Source: an uncultured Prevotellaceae bacterium
Lineage (GTDB): Bacteria > Bacteroidota > Bacteroidia > Bacteroidales > Bacteroidaceae
DNA: 38,188 bases
NCBI GenBank assembly: GCA_946415645.1
Contig: CAMKTJ010000023.1
Location: 1-38,188, forward strand
Reading direction: 5' to 3'
Both the position numbers and the translations under genes were made by a program. Positions within the stretch are counted from its first letter, which is position 1; every line of letters starts with the position of its first letter. Below the pieces are notes generated by a model. The model did no database searches, was not told the DNA's origin, and worked only from the letters and a program-made list of their open reading frames with translations. Shown here in pieces: positions 1 to 9,395 of the stretch.

Positions 1-32
1 AAATGACAGCCAATTATTTGGTTTGCAACATA

Positions 33-62
33 GAAGTTACGAATAAGTGAGGGAAGTACAAA
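33..62 (-). repeat. Degenerate half-copy of hairpin-promoter repeat
   Basis: The stretch resembles the promoter half of the repeats upstream of smpB (21824-22058): GTTACGAATAA followed by GTGAGGGAAGTACAAA on the plus strand. Read leftward it gives TTTG, 19 bases, then TAACTTCT, so the -7 box has decayed from TAnnTTTG. The upstream half of the repeat is missing and a terminator lies there instead. It may have served a gene left of the window. Confidence 0.5.
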
Positions 63-98
63 AAAAAGCGCCGGATAAATCACTTACCCGGACGCTTT
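61..98 (-). terminator. Intrinsic terminator of kdgK-kdgA
   Basis: On the minus strand AAAGCG(T)CCGG pairs with CCGGCGCTTT across a loop of about 13 bases and is followed by a run of seven T (plus-strand A at 61-67). It lies about 30 bases after the kdgA stop, where the leftward operon should end. Confidence 0.8.
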
Positions 99-128
99 CT
101 ATTAAAGTATATATGAAATTATGAAAAA

Positions 129-797
129 TCAGTTCCTTGCTGCGAGGATATAAAACAGGGACTCCTTACACTTATCGGTAATAAACTGCCAGTTATTTGC
201 AGCAACCACATCCTTGGGGAAAAGATTACTTCCCATTCCGACGCAAAAGGCACCAGCCTTTATCCAAGCAGTAAGATTGTCCTGATCAGGTGTAACACCA
301 CCTGTTACCATAATCTTGCTCCAGGGACAAGGTGCCATAACTCCTTTTACGAAGGCAGGACCGTAAACATCGCCTGGGAACACCTTGGTAATCTCGCATC
401 CCAACTCCTGGGCATAGCCAATCTCTGTAACTGTACCACAACCGGGACAATAGGGAATCTGGCGTCTGTTGCAGACTTTAGCAATATCAGCATTCAGAAG
501 CGGACCTACCACAAAGCAAGCACCCAACTGAATGTACAGGCTTGCCGTTGGTGCATCAACAATTGAGCCAACACCCATAGCCAATTCGGGACATTCCTCA
601 GCAGCATACTTCACACATTCGGCAAAGACCTCGTGAGCGAAATCGCCTCGGTTGGTAAACTCAAAGGCACGTACACCACCCTCATAACAGGCACGTATAA
701 CTTGCTTGGCAACCTCAACATCTGAATGATAGAACACAGGGACCATGCCTGTATCCTTTATCTTACTTAATACCTGAATCTTATCAAATTTTGCCAT
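129..797 (-). CDS. kdgA: KDPG/KHG aldolase
   Basis: Class I aldolase splitting 2-keto-3-deoxy-6-phosphogluconate into pyruvate and glyceraldehyde 3-phosphate in the cytoplasm. The 222-residue protein has the family length (E. coli Eda 213). Active-site residues are recognisable: Glu46 and Arg50 in FEFTNRG, and the Schiff-base lysine Lys138 in ITKVFPGD. The phosphate-binding GGVTP loop is at about 166-170. It starts 9 bases after the kdgK stop, so the two are almost certainly co-transcribed and carry out consecutive steps of hexuronate (pectin or alginate-derived) degradation. Bifunctional use of 4-hydroxy-2-oxoglutarate is possible from the family, not from the sequence. Confidence 0.95.
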   Translation of the reverse strand: MAKFDKIQVLSKIKDTGMVPVFYHSDVEVAKQVIRACYEGGVRAFEFTNRGDFAHEVFAECVKYAAEECPELAMGVGSIVDAPTASLYIQLGACFVVGPLLNADIAKVCNRRQIPYCPGCGTVTEIGYAQELGCEITKVFPGDVYGPAFVKGVMAPCPWSKIMVTGGVTPDQDNLTAWIKAGAFCVGMGSNLFPKDVVAANNWQFITDKCKESLFYILAARN

Positions 798-806
798 ATA
801 CTATTC

Positions 807-1829
807 TTATCTATCTACACGCCCGTTGGTATGACCTGCGACCAACGATTCTACTTCCTGAATACTAACAATATTTACATCTCCGGGGATTGTATGCTTA
901 AGGGCACTTGCAGCTACAGCAAACTCCAAGGCATCGCGCTGAGACATCTTGTTGACGAAGCCATGAATGATACCTGCGCTGAAACTGTCACCCCCACCTA
1001 CTCTATCAACGATAGGCGTAATCTCATACCTGCGACTGACATAGAACTCATTGCCATCATAGATCATGGCTTTCCATCCATTGTTGGAAGCGCTAAAGCT
1101 CTCACGGAGAGTACTGATAACATATTTAAAATCAAACTCCTGCTGCATCTTGCTAAAGATAGCCTTATAGCCATCAGCCTCGGTTACTCCGGACTCAACA
1201 TCCGATGCAGGTTTAAAACCAAGACACTTCTCAGCATCCTCTTCGTTGCCGATGCAAACATCTACATACTGCATCAGGGGACGCATAATGCTCTGTGCCT
1301 TCTCGGGCGTCCAAAGTTTCTTGCGATAATTCAGGTCGCAACTAACTGTAACACCCAATCTCTTTGCAACAATACAAGCCTGCTTGACACATTCTGCAGC
1401 ATTATCACTGATGGCCGGTGTGATACCACTCCAATGAAACCAGTCAGCTCCTGCAAAAATCTTCTCATAATCAAAATCCTGTGGATTGGCCTCACCCATA
1501 CTGCTATGAGCACGGTCATAGATTACCTTACTGGGACGGAGACTTGAACCTGTCTCCAAATAGTAAATACCCAAACGTTCACCTCCACGGGCCAGAAACT
1601 TGGTATGAACACCAAACTTTCTAAGGCTGTTTACGGCAGCCTGACCTATCTCGTGTGCTGGGACCTTACTGACAAAAAAGGCATCATGACCATAATTAGA
1701 CAAACTAACTGCGACATTTGCTTCTCCTCCACCATAATTCACGTCAAAAGAATCCGACTGAACAAACCTGCTATTGCCAGGAGTAGAGAGACGAAGCATA
1801 ATCTCGCCCATAGTAACTATTTTTGCCAT
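807..1829 (-). CDS. kdgK: 2-keto-3-deoxygluconate kinase (PfkB family)
   Basis: Ribokinase/PfkB-fold sugar kinase of 340 residues making KDPG from 2-keto-3-deoxygluconate and ATP. The N-terminal GEIMLRL and NYGGGEANVA motifs (about 8-40) form the substrate side. The anion-hole signature DRVGGGDSF near the C terminus supplies the catalytic base, Asp281. The next gene encodes the aldolase that consumes its product, which makes KDG the likely substrate rather than fructose or ribose. A TAACTTTG -7 box lies at 1871-1878, giving a leader of about 35 bases. Confidence 0.93.
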   Translation of the reverse strand: MAKIVTMGEIMLRLSTPGNSRFVQSDSFDVNYGGGEANVAVSLSNYGHDAFFVSKVPAHEIGQAAVNSLRKFGVHTKFLARGGERLGIYYLETGSSLRPSKVIYDRAHSSMGEANPQDFDYEKIFAGADWFHWSGITPAISDNAAECVKQACIVAKRLGVTVSCDLNYRKKLWTPEKAQSIMRPLMQYVDVCIGNEEDAEKCLGFKPASDVESGVTEADGYKAIFSKMQQEFDFKYVISTLRESFSASNNGWKAMIYDGNEFYVSRRYEITPIVDRVGGGDSFSAGIIHGFVNKMSQRDALEFAVAASALKHTIPGDVNIVSIQEVESLVAGHTNGRVDR

Positions 1830-1870
1830 TTTAATGTAAGATATATACGGTTAATGTTTTATTTGTACTG

Positions 1871-1878
1871 CAAAGTTA
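1871..1878 (-). promoter_or_regulatory. Bacteroidota -7 promoter box for kdgK
   Basis: On the minus strand the sequence is TAACTTTG, a perfect match to TAnnTTTG, 42 bases before the kdgK ATG. No clear TTG lies 19-21 bases upstream, so activator dependence is possible. Confidence 0.55.
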
Positions 1879-1987
1879 TACAATTTTAGCGAAACACCCT
1901 ACATTTTACGATTGTTTTTTAACATAAGATGTCAAAAAAAGTATAGATTATACATTATATACCAAGAATTATGTGTAATTTCGCCAT

Positions 1988-3271
1988 ATGGAAGAAAGGA
2001 TAAAAGACACCATAGGAATAATCTCCATCAGTCCATTGCTGGTCTTCTTGGCCATCTATACAACGTCAAGTATCATTTGCGGTGACTTCTATGCCGCATC
2101 CATTATCGTGTCTTTTCTGGCAGCTTGCCTATATGCCATAACAATATTCAAAGGCAAAAGCATTGAAGAACGCTTTGCCGTGCTGGCTAGAGGTGCAGCA
2201 AAAGAGGATATCATGACAATGATTCTCATCTTCATCCTTGCAGGAGCCTTTGCTGCAACAGCCAAACAGATGGGAGCTATAGAGGCTACAGTGAATCTGA
2301 CCCTCAGTTTAGTACCCATGAAAATGATGCTATGTGGTATGTTCATCGCATCATGTTTTGTATCTTTAAGTATCGGCACAAGCGTCGGCACCATCGCTGC
2401 CCTGACGCCAATAGCCTGTGGTATTGCCAGCGAAACGGGGATGAGCCTTCCTCTAATGGTAGCCGTCATTATAGGTGGTTCATACTTCGGAGACAATTTG
2501 AGCTTTATTTCGGACACCACTATCATGGCTACCAAGACACAAGGATGCCGTCTGAAAGACAAATTCCGATACAACCTGAAGATTGCACTACCTGCAGCCA
2601 TCATAACCCTGGTACTCTATCTGATAGCAGGAACAGAAGTAACAGCAACAGCAACGCACAGAGAGATTAACCACCTGCTTATAATACCTTATATATATAT
2701 ATTAGTGTCTGCCATCTGTGGTCTGAACGTGATGATGCTGCTTTCAACTGGTACAATTTTGGCAGGAGTTATAGGTATACTGAATGAGAAACTGACCCTG
2801 ACGGAATGGTCATCTGCCATGAACACCGGCATCATGGGAATGAGTGAACTGATTATCGTAACCCTGCTGGCAGGCGGAATGATTGAGGTTATGAAGGAGA
2901 CTGGCGGTATAGAATACTTAAAATCGAAACTCACCAGAAGAATCTCGACAAGAACAGGAGCAGAGATGAGCATTGCCGGCTTGGTAGTGCTAACTGATTT
3001 CTGCACTGCCAACAATACCATAGCCATCCTGACTACGGGTCCGTTAGCAAGAGAAATATCCGTCATATACAATATTGACCCCAGACGCACGGCAAGTATA
3101 CTGGATACATTCAGTTGCTTTGCACAAAGCATCATTCCCTATGGTGCACAGATGCTGATTGCAGCAGGATTGGCTTCTGTCAGTCCACTTGAGATAATAC
3201 CTTATCTGTATTACCCCTTTATATTAGGTATCGTAGCATTTTTATATATTATTTTCAGACATGAAAAATAA
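1988..3271 (+). CDS. nhaC: NhaC-family Na+/H+ antiporter
   Basis: Inner-membrane antiporter of 427 residues with about ten hydrophobic segments. The family signature is present as GDNLSFISDTT (about 168-178), followed by ATKTQGC; NhaC proteins carry GDNLSPISDTT here, so only the proline is changed. It would exchange sodium for protons; the exact ion or organic substrate cannot be read from the sequence. The start is the only ATG before the first membrane segment. A near-consensus TAATTTCG at 1976-1983 lies so close that the message may be almost leaderless. The next gene overlaps its end by 11 bases. Confidence 0.88.
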   Translation: MEERIKDTIGIISISPLLVFLAIYTTSSIICGDFYAASIIVSFLAACLYAITIFKGKSIEERFAVLARGAAKEDIMTMILIFILAGAFAATAKQMGAIEATVNLTLSLVPMKMMLCGMFIASCFVSLSIGTSVGTIAALTPIACGIASETGMSLPLMVAVIIGGSYFGDNLSFISDTTIMATKTQGCRLKDKFRYNLKIALPAAIITLVLYLIAGTEVTATATHREINHLLIIPYIYILVSAICGLNVMMLLSTGTILAGVIGILNEKLTLTEWSSAMNTGIMGMSELIIVTLLAGGMIEVMKETGGIEYLKSKLTRRISTRTGAEMSIAGLVVLTDFCTANNTIAILTTGPLAREISVIYNIDPRRTASILDTFSCFAQSIIPYGAQMLIAAGLASVSPLEIIPYLYYPFILGIVAFLYIIFRHEK

Positions 3272-4097
3272 AACTTTGATTTTCGTTACATCGCTATTGC
3301 TTGTAGCATGCTGGGACACCAAGAACAACACTCAGCAAAAGGAAGAGGAAACAAAAGACTCTCTAGTTCAGACAGAAAAGATTACCTTTTCAAGTAGTCA
3401 CTTCAAGATAAAGAAGAAAATCTTTGACAGTGAAATCCCCAATTATAAAATAGACATTAAAGTTGAATATGCAACAGGTAAATCCGAAGCTGCCCAGTTG
3501 ATTAACAAGCAACTGGTTGCGCTCTTGTTTGACAGTACGATAATGCCCTTTGAAAAAGCAAAGGAACATTACACAGACTCTTTATGCAATGCCTTCGAGA
3601 AAGACCTGAAAGAGTTATATGACCCTGACTATGACTGCCAGAGTACGTATGAATACGAGTTTTCTCAGGAAGGCGAAGTCCAAAAGAACACTCCTGAAGG
3701 AATCATTTCCTATATGAGCTGGATTCAGGATTATCAGGGTGGTGCACATGGCGGAGTTTATTCTTGTTACCTGAATTTCCACGAGGCAACAGGTAAGATT
3801 GTTACTTGTGACGAACTCTTCGGGAAGAGCAAGGCTGCCGCTTGCAAACTCATCAAAGAGCAGATTGTCAAGGATTACGAATGCAAGACTGCTGCAGAGC
3901 TGGAAGAGAAAACAAGCATCTTCTCTTTAGGCGAGGTGTATATATCCAACAATAATTTCTCTATTGAGAAGGACAGCATCCTTTTCTGCTACAATCCATA
4001 CGAGATTGCCCCTTGGTCTGAAGGTACCATCTACACCAGACTATCATTCAAGCAACTGCATGGACTAATCAATCTCGACGTTATAAATAGCAAATAA
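3261..4097 (+). CDS. Lipoprotein with DUF3298-like domain
   Basis: The 278-residue protein begins with a lipoprotein signal (MKNKTLIFVTSLLLVAC, lipid-bearing Cys17), then a charged linker rich in Lys and Glu. The remainder resembles DUF4163/DUF3298 proteins: the segment SWIQDYQGGAHGG followed by a strand and ATGKIVTCDELF is typical of the DUF3298 half, also found in RsiV-type proteins and beside PdaC deacetylases. No catalytic deacetylase domain is present. Related RsiV binds lysozyme, but that role cannot be inferred here. The ATG lies inside the end of nhaC, so translation is probably coupled; rsmG follows after 6 bases. Confidence 0.75.
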   Translation: MKNKTLIFVTSLLLVACWDTKNNTQQKEEETKDSLVQTEKITFSSSHFKIKKKIFDSEIPNYKIDIKVEYATGKSEAAQLINKQLVALLFDSTIMPFEKAKEHYTDSLCNAFEKDLKELYDPDYDCQSTYEYEFSQEGEVQKNTPEGIISYMSWIQDYQGGAHGGVYSCYLNFHEATGKIVTCDELFGKSKAAACKLIKEQIVKDYECKTAAELEEKTSIFSLGEVYISNNNFSIEKDSILFCYNPYEIAPWSEGTIYTRLSFKQLHGLINLDVINSK

Positions 4098-4103
4098 AAC
4101 AGA

Positions 4104-4727
4104 ATGGAAATAATTCTAAAATACTTCCCCAACCTGACACAGGATCAGATTTCCAAGTTCGAGCAGTTGAACGAACTGTATCACGATTGGAACGCGAAGA
4201 TAAACGTCATATCACGCAAAGACATCGACAACCTGTACGAACATCACGTACTGCATTCCCTGGCTATTGCAGAATTGATTCGCTTCAAGCCAGGTACCAA
4301 GGTTATGGATTTAGGAACAGGAGGCGGATTCCCTGGAATCCCATTGGCCATTATGTTCCCTGAAACATCCTTCCATCTGGTGGACTCAATAGGCAAGAAG
4401 ATCAGGGTATGCCAAGAGGTTGCCAATGCCCTATCCATGCAGAATGTGACCACACAATGGTGCAGGGCCGAGGAGATCAAGGACAAATACCACTTTGTGG
4501 TATCACGTGCCGTAATGTCTTTGGCTGATTTGGTAAAGATTATCAAAAAGAATATCAGTACAGAACAAATTAATGCCCTACCCAATGGCATTATCTGTCT
4601 GAAAGGTGGCGAGTTGGAGAAAGAGACCCTCCCCCTAAAGAATCAAACAGAGATATATCCACTTACAGACTATTTTGAAGAACCGTTTTTCGAAACAAAA
4701 AAAATCGTTTACACGCAACTATGTTAA
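4104..4727 (+). CDS. rsmG: 16S rRNA (guanine-527-N7)-methyltransferase RsmG
   Basis: SAM-dependent methyltransferase of 207 residues that makes m7G527 in 16S rRNA (family role). The Rossmann motif VMDLGTGGGFPGIP at 67-80 binds SAM; HLVDSIGKKIRVCQEVA and VSRAV are conserved GidB segments. Length is normal for the family. Loss of this enzyme gives low-level streptomycin resistance in other bacteria. The last 7 bases overlap the next gene. Confidence 0.95.
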   Translation: MEIILKYFPNLTQDQISKFEQLNELYHDWNAKINVISRKDIDNLYEHHVLHSLAIAELIRFKPGTKVMDLGTGGGFPGIPLAIMFPETSFHLVDSIGKKIRVCQEVANALSMQNVTTQWCRAEEIKDKYHFVVSRAVMSLADLVKIIKKNISTEQINALPNGIICLKGGELEKETLPLKNQTEIYPLTDYFEEPFFETKKIVYTQLC

Positions 4728-5359
4728 CTAAAGCATTCACTTTTAACCCCGTAGGAGAGAACACCTACCTGATATGGGACGAGGAATCATGTGAAGCCGC
4801 TATCATTGATGCCGGCATGAGTAACAACAGGGAAAATGCCATCATCAGCGAATTCATAACCAAAGAGAACCTGCAACTGAAATATGCCCTCCAGACCCAT
4901 ATGCACTTTGATCACATCTGGGGACTGTCATACATTCTGGAGACATATGGCATTAAGCCATTATGCCATGCTGCAGAGGAGAGTATATACAGGGACGTTC
5001 CTGAAATGACCAGCATGTTCCGTCTGTCTATGAACTGGAACCTGCCTGTTGTAGAACGTTACATCAATGAGGGAGATACATTCCAATTAGGTAACACTAC
5101 AATTAAGGTGCTGCATACACCAGGACACACCCCCGGCGGATTAAGCTACTACATACCATCTGCCAACATTATTTTTACAGGTGATACGCTGTTTCAAGGC
5201 AGCATTGGACGTACAGACCTGCCCGGTGGAAACCTTTCTGAAGAGATTGATAGTATAAAGAACAAAATTATCACCTTGCCTTCAGAAACGATTATCTATT
5301 CCGGACACGGACCTGAAAGCAACATAGGTTGGGAGTTGAAGAACAACCCCTACTTGTAA
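4721..5359 (+). CDS. Metallo-beta-lactamase-fold hydrolase (glyoxalase II-like)
   Basis: A 212-residue hydrolase with the full two-metal set: His60, His62, Asp64, His65 in THMHFDH, His136 in TPGHTPGG, Asp155 in FTGDTLF and His196 in YSGHGPES. The arrangement matches the YcbL/GloB-like branch of the fold, which cleaves thioesters such as S-lactoylglutathione; it lacks the longer C-terminal domain of true GloB. Physiological substrate unknown. It ends the nhaC-lipoprotein-rsmG operon and converges with the GH25 gene 9 bases away. Confidence 0.88.
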   Translation: MLTKAFTFNPVGENTYLIWDEESCEAAIIDAGMSNNRENAIISEFITKENLQLKYALQTHMHFDHIWGLSYILETYGIKPLCHAAEESIYRDVPEMTSMFRLSMNWNLPVVERYINEGDTFQLGNTTIKVLHTPGHTPGGLSYYIPSANIIFTGDTLFQGSIGRTDLPGGNLSEEIDSIKNKIITLPSETIIYSGHGPESNIGWELKNNPYL

Positions 5360-5368
5360 ATCACAAAA

Positions 5369-6175
5369 TTAACGAGGAAGCATAATATCCTGTAGGCTGT
5401 AGTTATCTAAGAGACAACTACGGTCTACATGGCCTCTGATACCATTGATATAACCTTCCGATGTAAATTGCCACATGACAATAGGTACATCATCGCAGAG
5501 CTCAGGCTGGGTTTCTGAATTGTATCTGGCAATAAAGAACTTGTATTTCTTGTACATACCAGACAGATAACTGTTATAAAAATTTACACCCGTATAGATG
5601 ATGGGTCTCACCCCGTATGCACGTTCAATCTCCTCCAGGAGTGTCTTCAATTGTGTATGGAAATAAGCCAGAGATACCCTACCCCTATGTTCAACATCTA
5701 CAACAGGAATCAGATCCTGCATGTTGATATCAAAATTCGACGAGAAATTCTGAAACTGTACCAAGCCACTGGCTTTAGGGCTGAAGAAATGATACGTACC
5801 CACGGGAATGCCCATTCTCCTAGCCTCACGTAGGTTCCTATCATACTCGCTGTCAACATGAGACGTAGATTCCGTACCCTTTATATATACATAACCAGCC
5901 TTGGAATCTGTGGCAACCATGTTCCAGTTGATAGAACCTTGGTGATGTGACACATCAATACCGTAAATAGAAGGTTCATGATAAGGTCTGATGTTATGCA
6001 TCCTAACCTCCGGAACTGCCTTAATAGGAACCGCCGGAGCATCAGGTCGGCATATAGGGTCTGGAATAGGCACAACATATTCCTGCGCATAATGTTTGTC
6101 TATTTGCTTCTTGTCGGCATAGACAAAAACACAAGCGCCGAAAAAGAAGAGAAGGCTTAGAAATGACGGTTTCAC
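5369..6175 (-). CDS. GH25-family lysozyme, membrane-anchored or secreted
   Basis: N-acetylmuramidase of 268 residues. The first 20 residues are a signal peptide or anchor (FLSLLFFFGACVFVYA). The catalytic domain starts at YGIDVSHHQG (Asp74) and carries the DVE pair Asp160 and Glu162 in VVDVEH, the acid/base region of GH25. Further family segments are YVYIKGTES, GTYHFF and the C-terminal MWQFTSEG. It probably trims peptidoglycan in the periplasm or outside the cell. It lies 20 bases downstream of a small hypothetical gene and is likely co-transcribed with it. Confidence 0.9.
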   Translation of the reverse strand: MKPSFLSLLFFFGACVFVYADKKQIDKHYAQEYVVPIPDPICRPDAPAVPIKAVPEVRMHNIRPYHEPSIYGIDVSHHQGSINWNMVATDSKAGYVYIKGTESTSHVDSEYDRNLREARRMGIPVGTYHFFSPKASGLVQFQNFSSNFDINMQDLIPVVDVEHRGRVSLAYFHTQLKTLLEEIERAYGVRPIIYTGVNFYNSYLSGMYKKYKFFIARYNSETQPELCDDVPIVMWQFTSEGYINGIRGHVDRSCLLDNYSLQDIMLPR

Positions 6176-6195
6176 GAAGTTAAGATACAGAAAAA

Positions 6196-6738
6196 TTATT
6201 CAATATCCATTCCGTGATATACGCACTCAAAGTTACGACCCTTTATACTGGGGAACTGACTTCTTGTGTCAATATCGTTCCTAGAACGCAGATGATCAAT
6301 AATCTTGTTATAGCAATCCTGCTTGCTGATAGCCTTTACACGAGCCACAAAGAAAGTATCAACATATTGGAACTTCTGAGTCTGTGGAATGGGAATAACC
6401 CTTTTGAACATGATGGAGCCATCATACCACCCGGGATTATACTCTGAAAAGATATCAGCTTTTGATTTAGGCATATCCGACTGACCTTCATGGGCAGCAG
6501 CACCAATATTTTTGAATTCCTCCATACTGGCAGCAGTTGTCTTGATGATGATAAAGTATGCCTTGCCATGTACCTTATAACGCTTGGGGTACATGTTGCC
6601 GCTTTCAACATACTGCGCAATATCATTCATCAGGAATTCGTCCAAGTCAATCTCGGGAATGGACTGCAGAAAATCAAAAGCTTCATCTAGGGAATATGCA
6701 AAAACCTCGCTATCAAAGTATCTTAAATATAAATTCAT
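6196..6738 (-). CDS. Conserved hypothetical protein (soluble)
   Basis: No family recognised. With the start at 6738 the protein has 180 residues (MNLYLRYFDSEVFAYS...), no signal peptide or membrane segment, and several tryptophan/tyrosine-rich strands (NPGWYDGSIMFKRVIPIP). An open frame extends to 6828, but a good promoter box (6766-6773) lies inside that extension, so the shorter start is preferred. It precedes the GH25 gene by 20 bases. Confidence 0.7.
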   Translation of the reverse strand: MNLYLRYFDSEVFAYSLDEAFDFLQSIPEIDLDEFLMNDIAQYVESGNMYPKRYKVHGKAYFIIIKTTAASMEEFKNIGAAAHEGQSDMPKSKADIFSEYNPGWYDGSIMFKRVIPIPQTQKFQYVDTFFVARVKAISKQDCYNKIIDHLRSRNDIDTRSQFPSIKGRNFECVYHGMDIE

Positions 6739-6765
6739 CCGGTTACAATATTTACAAAACGTCTG

Positions 6766-6773
6766 CAAAAGTA
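6766..6773 (-). promoter_or_regulatory. -7 promoter box deciding the start of the 6196-6738 gene
   Basis: The minus strand reads TACTTTTG, matching TAnnTTTG. Transcription should begin near 6759, which leaves only the ATG at 6738 in the message. It faces away from the lon promoter about 100 bases to the right. Confidence 0.6.
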
Positions 6774-6869
6774 CAGAAAATATATCAATAATAGAAATGT
6801 AACAAAGACAAAAAGTGCCTTTATACATAATTTAATATCACGACTCATAAAATACTGAATTATTTTATT

Positions 6870-6877
6870 TACCTTTG
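6870..6877 (+). promoter_or_regulatory. -7 promoter box for lon
   Basis: TACCTTTG, a perfect TAnnTTTG match, lies 47 bases before the lon ATG. No inverted repeat of a CIRCE-like heat-shock operator is visible, and the -33 region is poor. Confidence 0.6.
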
Positions 6878-6923
6878 CAAACTTAAAAAAAATTGCATCT
6901 CATAAATTGACTTGTAAATATCT

Positions 6924-9395
6924 ATGTTAGAAATCAAGAAACCGCATCTATCATTCGTGGCTGAATTCAATCCGGATTCAGAGAAACTGATTCATGAACA
7001 CCACGAAGGTCCAATGCCCATATTACCACTTAGGGACAATGCTTTGTTCCCTGGTACCATCATCCCCATTACCGTAGGACGCACAAATAGCATAAAGGCC
7101 GTCAAGATGGCCGAAAAGACAAACGGTATCATTGCAACATTCTCACAAAAGCAAGAGGATGTAAACTCACCATACATCGAGGATCTGTATCCCCTGGGAT
7201 GCGCATGCAGACTGGTCCATTTAATGAAGTTGCCTGACAATACTTACACAGCATTGCTGCAGGCTATGAACAGAGTTCAGATTGTTGAGTTTAACCACTC
7301 CAAGAACGGATACGAAGGTGTTGTGGCAGACAGATCGGATATCGTACCCTCTGATGCAGAAAGAGAGGAGTACTTTGCCATGCTGAACATCCTGAAGGAG
7401 AAGTTCAACAACCTTACGCATCTGCTGGATAACTATCCATCAGAGATTACCAACTTCCTGAACGGGCTTCCCACCTCTACTTTCATGCTGAACGTCTACT
7501 GCAGCTATCTGCCCATTGATGTGAAGCAGAAATACCAGTTGCTGTCCTGCGAGACGGAACATGAAAGGTTGGCAAACTGCATACGCGTAATCAACAACCT
7601 GTTGGATCTGGCCAACATCAAACGTAATATTGAGCGTAAGACACAGTCCGACCTGGATCAGCAACAGCGTGAGTACTTCCTGATGCAGGAGGTTAAGAAC
7701 ATTCAGGCTGAGTTGGGCAACAAGGACGAGTTCTCCGTAAAACAAGAGGACATTGCCAGACTGCAGAAAGAGGCCAACGAGAAAAAATGGAGCAAGGAGG
7801 TACGCGAATACTTCCTGAAGGAAGTTAATAAGCTGGGCAGAATTAACATTCAGTCACCCGACTACAATGTTCAGCTCACCTACCTACAGACCATCATACA
7901 GTTGCCTTGGAACGAATTCACGCGTGACAATATGAATATCGCAAATGCCGAGAAGATATTGAATCACGACCACTATGGCATGGAGAAGGTGAAGGAGCGT
8001 ATTCTGGAACACCTGGCTGTACTGAAGATGCGCAAGGACAAGAAGAGCCCCATTATCTGTCTGTATGGCCCTCCAGGAGTTGGTAAGACCAGTCTGGGTA
8101 AGAGCATTGCCAGTGCCCTGAACAGGAAATACGTCAGAATAAGCCTTGGTGGTGTTCACGACGAAAGCGAGGTTCGTGGCCATCGTAGAACATACATTGG
8201 AGCCATGCCTGGCAGAATCATCAAGGGTATGCAGAAGGCTGGAAGCGGCAATCCTGTGTTTATTCTGGACGAGATTGACAAAATCTCAACCAACAATGTA
8301 AACGGAGACCCCTCCTCTGCCCTATTGGAGGTTCTTGACCCTGAGCAGAACAATGCGTTCCACGATAACTATCTGGATTTAGACTATGACCTCAGTCAGG
8401 TTATGTTCATTGCCACAGCCAATGACACCAATACCATCCCCCGTCCCTTGTTGGACAGAATGGAGCTTATTGAGCTGAGCGGATACCTCACAGAGGAAAA
8501 GATTGAGATTGGCAAGCGCCACCTTATTCCGAAGAAGAAAGTAGAGAACGGCTTGGATGACTTCAAGAACCTGAAGCTGCCCAAGAAAGCTTTGGAATTC
8601 CTCATCGAGAAATATACCCGTGAGAGTGGCGTCCGTGGTTTGGAGAAGCAGATTGATAAGCTGTTCCGCAAGATAGCACTTAGAGTAGCCAAAGGTGAAG
8701 TGACGGATAATCTTGTAATCAGCGAGAATTACATCCAGGAGTTGCTGGGTAAGCCCATCTACAACCGTGATATCTATCAGGGTAATGAGTTTGCCGGTGT
8801 TGTAACAGGTCTTGCATGGACCAGTGTTGGTGGAGAAATCCTATTCATAGAGACCAGCCTCAGCAAGGGCAAGGCAGCCAAGCTGACCCTTACCGGTAAC
8901 TTAGGTGATGTGATGAAGGAAAGTGCTATGCTGGCATTGGAATACATCAAGGCTCATGCCGAGGATCTGAACATAGACATCCGCATCTTTGATAATTACA
9001 ATATTCATATTCATGTGCCGGAAGGAGCCGTTCCCAAGGATGGCCCCAGTGCAGGTATTACCATTGCTACAAGTATTGCCAGCATTCTGACACAACGCAA
9101 GGTACGCAAGAACCTGGCTATGACAGGCGAGATTACCCTGCGTGGCAAAGTGCTCCCCGTAGGTGGTATCAAGGAAAAGATTCTGGCTGCCAAACGTGCC
9201 GGCATAACGGATATCGTTATCTGTAATGACAACAGAAAGGATATTGACGAGATACCACAGATATATCTGACCGGACTCACCTTCCACTATGTAGAGACAA
9301 TAGCAGATGTGCTGCAGTTTGCCCTGCTGGACGAGAAGGTGAAGAATGCCATAGAGTTCAAGATTGAAGAAGAAAAGAAGGACGTAGTAGCATGA
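6924..9395 (+). CDS. lon: ATP-dependent protease Lon
   Basis: Cytoplasmic AAA+ serine protease of 823 residues that degrades misfolded and regulatory proteins. The N-terminal LON substrate domain ([13 protein letters not shown]) is followed by a coiled-coil helical region, an AAA module with Walker [10 protein letters not shown] at 382-390 and Walker [10 protein letters not shown], and the protease domain with Ser709 in PKDGPSAG and Lys752 in GGIKEK. All catalytic parts are intact. It overlaps tgt by 4 bases (ATGA), starting a four-gene operon of housekeeping functions. Confidence 0.98.
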   Translation: MLEIKKPHLSFVAEFNPDSEKLIHEHHEGPMPILPLRDNALFPGTIIPITVGRTNSIKAVKMAEKTNGIIATFSQKQEDVNSPYIEDLYPLGCACRLVHLMKLPDNTYTALLQAMNRVQIVEFNHSKNGYEGVVADRSDIVPSDAEREEYFAMLNILKEKFNNLTHLLDNYPSEITNFLNGLPTSTFMLNVYCSYLPIDVKQKYQLLSCETEHERLANCIRVINNLLDLANIKRNIERKTQSDLDQQQREYFLMQEVKNIQAELGNKDEFSVKQEDIARLQKEANEKKWSKEVREYFLKEVNKLGRINIQSPDYNVQLTYLQTIIQLPWNEFTRDNMNIANAEKILNHDHYGMEKVKERILEHLAVLKMRKDKKSPIICLYGPPGVGKTSLGKSIASALNRKYVRISLGGVHDESEVRGHRRTYIGAMPGRIIKGMQKAGSGNPVFILDEIDKISTNNVNGDPSSALLEVLDPEQNNAFHDNYLDLDYDLSQVMFIATANDTNTIPRPLLDRMELIELSGYLTEEKIEIGKRHLIPKKKVENGLDDFKNLKLPKKALEFLIEKYTRESGVRGLEKQIDKLFRKIALRVAKGEVTDNLVISENYIQELLGKPIYNRDIYQGNEFAGVVTGLAWTSVGGEILFIETSLSKGKAAKLTLTGNLGDVMKESAMLALEYIKAHAEDLNIDIRIFDNYNIHIHVPEGAVPKDGPSAGITIATSIASILTQRKVRKNLAMTGEITLRGKVLPVGGIKEKILAAKRAGITDIVICNDNRKDIDEIPQIYLTGLTFHYVETIADVLQFALLDEKVKNAIEFKIEEEKKDVVA

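Noticed and set aside
6739..6828. Upstream extension of the 6196-6738 gene
   Set aside because: A consensus -7 box at 6766-6773 lies within it, so the message would start after the upstream ATG.
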